Shown here piece after piece: positions 7,751-11,582 of a stretch of DNA of 11,582 nucleotides. Origin of the DNA: Firmicutes bacterium UBA5766 (GTDB lineage Bacteria > Bacillota > Desulfotomaculia > Desulfotomaculales > Nap2-2B); contig DIEU01000030.1 in assembly GCA_002418775.1 (NCBI GenBank), forward strand, positions 426-12,007. The letters are read 5' to 3'. The notes below the pieces were generated by a model. That model searched no databases. It saw nothing but the letters and a program-made list of their open reading frames with translations, and was not told the DNA's origin. The position numbers were made by a program, and so were the translations under genes. Numbering within the stretch: position 1 is the stretch's first letter; each line of letters opens with the position of its first letter.

Positions 7751-7775
7751 TATTAAAGGAGGATAATGTCATTAT
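7748..7775 (-). promoter_or_regulatory. Inverted-repeat cluster and possible -10 before the QueG-like gene
   Basis: On the minus strand ATAATG (7775-7770), a single A, and CATTAT (7768-7763) form a 13-nt near-perfect palindrome. A third copy, ATAATG (7753-7748), contains the start codon of the QueG-like gene. The palindrome overlaps a perfect TATAAT (7776-7771), but no matching -35 is present. This could be an operator with an internal promoter, or chance in an AT-rich spacer. Confidence 0.25.
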
Positions 7776-7787
7776 ACTATAAATTAC

Positions 7788-8639
7788 TTACTGTTTCTTC
7801 ATCTTCAGGTTTTTAATGCGTGACTTCCAGAAACGGGGTTTTCTTTTTTCAAAAAAGGCCTGTTGTCCTTCTTTTATTTCCAAACCGGTAAACCAGTCAG
7901 GATACATCAAACCGGACAGTTTACCCAGGGACCCGGCCAGATAGTCAATTTCCATGTCAAAGCTGGCCTTCAGGACTTCAATGCATCCCGGGCTCAAGGC
8001 CAAAATTTCCTCACACCATTTATCCACTTCCTGTTCTATTTTTTCCAGGGGGACTACCATATTGACTAATTTCATTTCCAGCGCTTCTATTGCGGTATAC
8101 CGGCGGCAGAGCATAAAAAGTTCACGCGCTTTTTTTGCTCCCACTACCTTTACAAGATAGGCCACTAAAAAACCGTCAACCGGGCTGCCCACAGTAGGCC
8201 CGGCCTGGCCAAAGACCGCATTATCGGCGGCAATGGTAAAGTCGCTGAAGGAGGAGAGCAAATTGCCCAATCCCAGGCAATATCCTTTGACTGCCGATAG
8301 AACCGGCTTACGCGACATCCTTAAGATGTGTACAGGGGACTTGCCCTGGTAGATCATATCCTTTAAACCTTTTTTCTCCCACTCTAAATCTCCCCCGGCG
8401 CAGAACGCCTTGTTTCCAAAAGAAGTAAGCACTATAATTCCTATCGACAAATCGTGGCTCGCGTCATAAAAAGCCTGGAACATTTCGTTTATTGCATGAT
8501 CCGTCAAAGCGTTTAGCTTTTGGGGCCGGTTGATTGTAATTCGGGCAACGCCTCCTTCCAATTCCCGGTGATATTTTTTTTCATACAGAATGTCTGTGAA
8601 ATCATATTCCTTTACCTGCTTATAATCCGACCAGATCAT
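7788..8639 (-). CDS. MenB-like crotonase-superfamily protein (enoyl-CoA hydratase/isomerase fold)
   Basis: A 283-residue crotonase. ITINRPQKLNAL (residues 34-45), FCAGGDL (79-85) and the GYCLGLGN segment (119-126) form the CoA-binding and oxyanion-hole regions. From residue 138 to the end it tracks 1,4-dihydroxy-2-naphthoyl-CoA synthase closely: IAADNAVFGQAGPTVGS, VGAKKAREL, CRRY, LVNMVVPLE and the terminal EGQQAFFEKRKPRF. The Glu pair of true enoyl-CoA hydratases is absent, so hydration is unlikely. Compared with remembered MenB sequences, the conserved Asp of GSFD is Val154 (Ser152 is kept, with Asp155 next door) and the C-terminal catalytic Tyr appears to be Phe. Naphthoyl-CoA synthesis is therefore doubtful, and no other men gene is present. 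AAGGAGG lies 9 nt before the ATG. It is the first gene of the probable operon continuing to topB. The true substrate is unknown. Confidence 0.8.
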   Translation of the reverse strand: MIWSDYKQVKEYDFTDILYEKKYHRELEGGVARITINRPQKLNALTDHAINEMFQAFYDASHDLSIGIIVLTSFGNKAFCAGGDLEWEKKGLKDMIYQGKSPVHILRMSRKPVLSAVKGYCLGLGNLLSSFSDFTIAADNAVFGQAGPTVGSPVDGFLVAYLVKVVGAKKARELFMLCRRYTAIEALEMKLVNMVVPLEKIEQEVDKWCEEILALSPGCIEVLKASFDMEIDYLAGSLGKLSGLMYPDWFTGLEIKEGQQAFFEKRKPRFWKSRIKNLKMKKQ

Positions 8640-8648
8640 AATAAACAG

Positions 8649-8655
8649 CCTCCTT
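8649..8655 (-). promoter_or_regulatory. Strong ribosome binding site of the crotonase gene
   Basis: AAGGAGG on the minus strand (8655-8649) is a near-perfect anti-16S match, 9 nt before the ATG at 8639. It fixes the start of the first gene of the minus-strand operon. I found no convincing promoter further upstream between 8660 and 8770. Confidence 0.8.
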
Positions 8656-8764
8656 GTCCGGCAAAAGCAATCCTTAGCCGTTAACTGATTGTCTCTTTAC
8701 TTGAATTAACTTATTTGCCTTTTAGTATTCGATTACTTTTGCTTTTTCCCTTTTAAGACCTGCA

Positions 8765-8800
8765 GAGAAACAAACACCGGGCTATATAAAACAGGCCCGG
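8765..8800 (-). terminator. Rho-independent terminator downstream of enolase
   Basis: On the minus strand CCGGGC pairs with GCCCGG (8800-8795 with 8782-8777) around a 12-nt AT-rich loop, followed by the T-rich tract TGTTTGTTTCTC. It lies about 80 nt past the enolase stop and 126 nt before the crotonase Shine-Dalgarno, so it separates the two transcription units. No T run follows on the plus strand. Confidence 0.7.
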
Positions 8801-8879
8801 CTATCAACGGCTGTAAAAATGATTTACAAGCTTATTTAAAACAGATGGCCAGGATGTTCATTGTTCACTATAAACATGG

Positions 8880-10154
8880 TTATTTTTTAAAAGGATTTTC
8901 AAATAAGGACGATTTTCCAAGCCCTGACTCAATTTCTATCAGCCGGTTGTATTTTGCAATCCTTTCGCTGCGTGATGCCGAGCCGGTTTTTATCTGGCCG
9001 CCGCCCATGGCCACAGCAAAGTCTGCCATAAAAGTGTCCTCGGTTTCTCCGCTGCGATGCGATATCACGTATCCCCAACCTACTTTACGGCATAAATTAA
9101 TTGCTTCTATTGTTTCGGTTACGGTACCTATCTGGTTAAGTTTTATTAAAACGGCATTCGAGGCTTTTTCCTTGATGCCCCGCTCAATAAACCTGGTATT
9201 AGTTACATATAGATCATCGCCAACGATCTGAATGTTATTCCCTAAAAGAGCGGTATGCTCAACAAACCCTTTCCAGTCATTTTCCGCCAGGCCGTCTTCA
9301 ATAGAAACTATGTGGTATTTGTCAACCCAATCTTTATAGAATAAATTCATTTCAGCGCTGGATTTTTGCCCCTGACCGGATTTAATTAGGTTATAACTAT
9401 CATTTTCAAAAAAAGAGCTTGCGGCAGGATCAAGCGCTATAGCGATGTCAATCCCGGGCTTATATCCGGCTTCCTCTATAGCGCGTATGATCAATTCACA
9501 GGCCTCATCGTTGCTTCCAAGGTTAGGAGCATAACCACCTTCATCACCAACACTCGTCGCATAATTCTCTTTCTTTAAAATGCCGCCCAAAGCATGGAAG
9601 GTTTCTGCCCCATAGCGCAGCGCTTCAGTAAATGTTGGGGCGCCAACAGGCATAATCATGAATTCCTGAAAGTCCACACTATTGTCCGTATGTTTCCCAC
9701 CATTGAGGATGTTCATCATTGGGACCGGAATACGTACAGCTCCAGGACCGCCCAAGTATGCGTAAAGAGGCAGTCCCGCCGCTTCAGCCGCAGCACGGGA
9801 GACAGCCATCGAAACACCTAAAATAGCATTGGCCCCAAGAATACTCTTGTTGGGAGTCCCGTCCAGTTCGATCATCAAGTGATCAATCATTGCTTGCTGT
9901 GAAGGGTCCATACCGACAAGCTGGGGAGCAATAATTTCATTAACATTTCCAACAGCTTTTAAGACTCCTTTTCCGCCATAACGCTGCTTATCCCCATCTC
10001 GAAGCTCTATTGCCTCATTCTCCCCCGTGGAGGCCCCGGAAGGGACGGAAGCCGAGGTGGTAATACCGTTATCGAGACCAATAAAAACACGAACAGTTGG
10101 ATTGCCCCGGGAGTCAAGAATTTCAATGGCTTTTACTGATTCAATCTTTTTCAT
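8880..10154 (-). CDS. eno: Enolase (phosphopyruvate hydratase)
   Basis: A complete 424-residue enolase that interconverts 2-phosphoglycerate and phosphoenolpyruvate in glycolysis and gluconeogenesis. The mobile loop SGASTGE (39-45), catalytic acid Glu205 in SVGDEGGYAPN, Mg2+ ligands Asp242, Glu286 (SIEDG) and Asp313 (VGDDL), catalytic base Lys338 (LIKLNQIGT), and substrate-binding His366 in SHRSGE with Lys389 are all present. Length and motif spacing match bacterial octameric enolases. AAAGGAG (10170-10164) lies 9 nt before the ATG. The gene is monocistronic, with its own strong promoter and a structured leader read here as a fluoride riboswitch with an attenuator. This fits the known inhibition of enolase by fluoride with phosphate and magnesium. 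A terminator follows about 80 nt downstream. Confidence 0.97.
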   Translation of the reverse strand: MKKIESVKAIEILDSRGNPTVRVFIGLDNGITTSASVPSGASTGENEAIELRDGDKQRYGGKGVLKAVGNVNEIIAPQLVGMDPSQQAMIDHLMIELDGTPNKSILGANAILGVSMAVSRAAAEAAGLPLYAYLGGPGAVRIPVPMMNILNGGKHTDNSVDFQEFMIMPVGAPTFTEALRYGAETFHALGGILKKENYATSVGDEGGYAPNLGSNDEACELIIRAIEEAGYKPGIDIAIALDPAASSFFENDSYNLIKSGQGQKSSAEMNLFYKDWVDKYHIVSIEDGLAENDWKGFVEHTALLGNNIQIVGDDLYVTNTRFIERGIKEKASNAVLIKLNQIGTVTETIEAINLCRKVGWGYVISHRSGETEDTFMADFAVAMGGGQIKTGSASRSERIAKYNRLIEIESGLGKSSLFENPFKK

Positions 10155-10180
10155 TGTGCCAATCTCCTTTTAGTTAAAAT

Positions 10181-10210
10181 AAAAAAACTCCTCCAATTTT
10201 ACTGTAGGAG
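10181..10210 (-). terminator. Attenuator terminator in the enolase leader
   Basis: On the minus strand CTCCT (10210-10206) pairs with AGGAG (10192-10188), with a possible extra C-G pair across a mismatch, followed directly by seven T residues (10187-10181) and more T-rich sequence. It sits between the riboswitch aptamer and the enolase ribosome binding site, so it can stop transcription before the coding region. Its 5' arm can instead pair perfectly with the upstream segment GTAGGAG (10238-10232), making an antiterminator. Confidence 0.8.
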
Positions 10211-10230
10211 CTTAAAACTTTAAATAATTC

Positions 10231-10263
10231 ACTCCTACTCTTATTTTCTTCCATAGCAGGAGT
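10231..10263 (-). promoter_or_regulatory. Switching hairpin (anti-antiterminator) of the enolase leader
   Basis: ACTCCTGC (10263-10256), the 3' edge of the aptamer, can pair with GTAGGAGT (10238-10231) as an 8-bp stem with one G-U pair and a 17-nt loop. No T run follows, so it is a switch hairpin rather than a terminator. When it forms, the segment at 10238-10232 cannot pair with CTCCTAC (10210-10204) and the downstream terminator is free to fold. When fluoride holds 10263-10256 in the aptamer, the antiterminator can form. Confidence 0.6.
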
Positions 10264-10307
10264 CATCAACCCAATCAGGTATTTCCGGCGGAACCCCATC
10301 ACCTTTT
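10256..10307 (-). promoter_or_regulatory. Fluoride riboswitch aptamer (crcB motif) upstream of eno
   Basis: On the minus strand the leader contains AGGTGATGGGGTTCCGCC, then an AAATACC/GGGT hairpin region, then TGATGACTCCTGC. This order and spacing match the crcB-motif fluoride aptamer, for example GGCGATGGAGTTCGCC then AAACGC then AATGACTCCTACC as remembered for the Bacillus cereus representative. GGT (10303-10301) can pair with GCC, ACC with GGT, and GGGGTT (10297-10292) with GACTCC (10264-10259). The aptamer starts roughly 20-25 nt after the predicted transcription start and is followed by a terminator, as expected for a transcriptional ON switch. Control of enolase by fluoride switches is known from other bacteria. 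The motif was recognised by eye, not by a covariance model. Confidence 0.85.
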
Positions 10308-10334
10308 ATAATTTTCAAGCCTAAGACATTTCCC

Positions 10335-10363
10335 TTTATATAGCATTATCATCATAATGTCAA
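10335..10363 (-). promoter_or_regulatory. Strong sigma-A-type promoter of eno
   Basis: On the minus strand a perfect TTGACA (10363-10358), a 17-nt spacer and TATAAA (10340-10335, 5 of 6) form a near-consensus promoter. Transcription should begin around 10331-10328, just upstream of the riboswitch aptamer. The arrangement of promoter, aptamer, terminator and ribosome binding site gives a leader of about 175 nt. Confidence 0.85.
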
Positions 10364-10416
10364 GGCAATCCTTAAAAAACCTTAAAAACCAAGCTTAAAG
10401 AACAGCCTGTTACTAT

Positions 10417-11475
10417 TTATACCCTGAAATAACCTTTTATTTCCCTGCATAAATCTTCGGGCATAACCACACTGACCGGTTCCTGCATGATTGCTTGAAA
10501 GAAGTTCAGATCAGGCGCATAGTCCCTTGTATTCAGAAAGGTCCTGGGTACAATCCGAAAATGAGCAGGAAAATATTCCTGTTCTCCCGGGCCAAAAAAT
10601 AACGAGGCATTGAAGCTGTATATATTCTTTTTTAGATAATACTCAAAAATTATACGGAGCCCGGACACAAGCTCGTCAATGTTTTGATCAGTAAATTGTT
10701 CAATGTAAAAAACATTGGGGAAAATACACAATATTTCTCCGAGAATGCCGAGTGAAATAAAAGATGTAAGCCAGTATGAGTCTCCGAGCTGCCCTATATA
10801 TCTTTCTCCCCTTTTCCGCTCCTCCTGAATAAGTTCCGACCAATAATCCACCCGGCGCTGCTCAAAAAAATTTTTCGATGCTATCAGTTCATCCATAAAT
10901 TGATTGCCGGGGTATTTCGTGGCAAAGTATTGCTGGTGCGGATGAACCAGGCCGCCGCCCGAGGGAGGCATGTAGTTCCAGGCCATCAGATGAAAAGGTA
11001 TAGACGGGTCCTTTGATTTGACCTTTTTTAAAAACCCAATTCCAATTGAAAAGGAATCAATTAACCTTTTATTATCAAATTCGTCCAGCGGAACAACGTG
11101 ATCATCTGTCATTATATTTACGGCGCTGTATATATCATAAGGATACAGGTTTGGAACAAGTAAAGACTCCCCCTGTGTCATCCGGCCTTTTGAGATTAGA
11201 CTTTCCGCAAATTTCGGCGTAGCTTGAGTTTTCCGCTCGCCGCAAAAAGGGCAATAACCTTTAACCAATGGGTCCCGGTACTTTTCCAGGTCAAGTTTCT
11301 GTGCATTAATCGCGCCGACATGCGAAAAGTGGCCTGTCTTTCCGGTTAAGGGATCATAACGCACTTGAATATTTTCTTCAGTTAAATCAAATCCCTTTCG
11401 CGGGTCTAAAAATGCGCTTTTCATATAATCAGTTCTAAAAGATATTTTAGGAAGCATGGAAACGACCCCAGTCAT
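10417..11475 (-). CDS. GalT/HIT-superfamily nucleotidyltransferase-like protein
   Basis: A 352-residue protein of the galactose-1-phosphate uridylyltransferase-like branch of the HIT superfamily. The hallmark HPHQQ (His178, His180, Gln182) matches the GalT HPHxQ site, in which the second His becomes nucleotidylated. YCPFCGER (Cys75, Cys78) is the usual half zinc site, and LVPNLYPYDIYSAVN (106-120) matches the conserved PN-x-YPY strand before the catalytic segment. HFRIVPR near residue 308 resembles the C-terminal metal-binding part. Likely chemistry is transfer of a UMP or AMP group between a nucleotide diphosphate and a sugar phosphate or phosphate, but the substrate is not readable and no galK/galE lies nearby. 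The ATG at 11475 has only a weak AAGAGTAAG site; the ATG at residue 7 is an alternative. A TATAAA at 11501-11496 could serve as -10. No clear terminator follows before the eno promoter. Confidence 0.75.
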   Translation of the reverse strand: MTGVVSMLPKISFRTDYMKSAFLDPRKGFDLTEENIQVRYDPLTGKTGHFSHVGAINAQKLDLEKYRDPLVKGYCPFCGERKTQATPKFAESLISKGRMTQGESLLVPNLYPYDIYSAVNIMTDDHVVPLDEFDNKRLIDSFSIGIGFLKKVKSKDPSIPFHLMAWNYMPPSGGGLVHPHQQYFATKYPGNQFMDELIASKNFFEQRRVDYWSELIQEERKRGERYIGQLGDSYWLTSFISLGILGEILCIFPNVFYIEQFTDQNIDELVSGLRIIFEYYLKKNIYSFNASLFFGPGEQEYFPAHFRIVPRTFLNTRDYAPDLNFFQAIMQEPVSVVMPEDLCREIKGYFRV

Positions 11476-11508
11476 ATTTTTATTCTTACTCTTAATTTAT
11501 AATGCCTT

Positions 11509-11541
11509 TTACAATAAACAACCCCGCAATTTCTTGCGGGG
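11509..11541 (-). terminator. Hairpin terminator after the right-edge tRNA
   Basis: CCCCGCAA (11522-11529) and TTGCGGGG (11534-11541) form a perfect 8-bp stem with a 4-nt loop. On the minus strand the T-rich TTGTTTATTGT follows, so it can end the tRNA transcript 11 nt after the CCA. On the plus strand TTTT occurs six nt further on (11547-11550), so weak bidirectional activity is possible. Confidence 0.65.
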
Positions 11542-11552
11542 CTCGCTTTTCC

Positions 11553-11582
11553 TGGTTGCGGGGGTAGGATTTGAACCTACGA
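11553..11582 (-). tRNA. Probable initiator tRNA-fMet, 3' end only
   Basis: On the minus strand the last 30 nt read as a T arm GTAGG-TTCAAAT-CCTAC, acceptor strand CCCCGCA, discriminator A and an encoded CCA (11555-11553). The 3' end CCCCGCAACCA is the one known for bacterial initiator tRNA, where A72 faces a mismatched C1. The 5' part and anticodon lie outside the window, so identity rests on the 3' end alone; an elongator tRNA with T1-A72 is possible. Confidence 0.7.

Noticed and set aside
7756..7816. Plus-strand AAAGGAGG followed by an ATG and a 16-codon frame
   Set aside because: The Shine-Dalgarno match is good but the frame is tiny, overlaps the 3' end of the crotonase gene on the other strand, and has no promoter that I can see.
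8845..9231. 128-codon plus-strand frame opposite the 3' end of eno
   Set aside because: It is antisense to a highly conserved enolase segment, shows no recognisable domain and is explained by codon use on the other strand.
10372..10405. Repeats of CCTTAAAAA and AAGCTTAAAG after the GalT-like gene as a possible terminator
   Set aside because: Only AT-rich short pairings form, with no GC stem before a T run; the sequence is more simply AT-rich DNA upstream of the eno promoter.

Overview
The window looks like chromosomal DNA of an anaerobic Gram-positive bacterium, most likely a clostridial Firmicute of the Peptococcaceae type. This is inferred from strong AGGAGG-type ribosome binding sites, sigma-A-like TTGACA/TATAAA promoters, a CCA-encoding initiator-type tRNA, a clostridial-style fluoride switch and many iron-sulfur or Mrp-type proteins. 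No phage, transposon or CRISPR sequence is visible. The genus is a guess.

Left part, 1-4006. A tRNA-Thr(GGT) on the minus strand is cut by the left edge and has a good promoter of its own. A plus-strand APC amino acid permease converges on a minus-strand Mrp-type Fe-S carrier ATPase, with a minus-strand terminator between them. A 409-bp spacer that holds at most a tiny candidate peptide gene separates mrp from a plus-strand metallo-beta-lactamase-fold hydrolase.

Central part, 4029-8639. Four minus-strand genes read as one probable operon, in transcription order: a MenB-like crotonase with altered active-site positions, a short QueG-like two-cluster ferredoxin reductase, a cysteine/thiol dioxygenase-type cupin that overlaps it by 17 bp, and DNA topoisomerase III 19 bp further on. 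The topoisomerase's true start is set by an AGGAGG site, so its gene is shorter than its longest open frame.

Right part, 8880-11582. Enolase (minus strand) has a strong promoter and a leader that I read as a fluoride riboswitch with a mutually exclusive terminator/antiterminator. This fits the known fluoride sensitivity of enolase and is the clearest regulatory system in the window. Upstream lies an orphan GalT/HIT-superfamily nucleotidyltransferase-like gene, then a terminator and the 3' end of a probable initiator tRNA cut by the right edge.

Functionally this is a mix of housekeeping genes (two tRNAs, enolase, topoisomerase III, Mrp) and accessory metabolism (permease, hydrolase, crotonase, ferredoxin reductase, thiol dioxygenase-like protein). 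Nothing seen proves a wholly new system. The points most worth checking are the enolase fluoride switch and the crotonase/QueG-like/cupin cluster.
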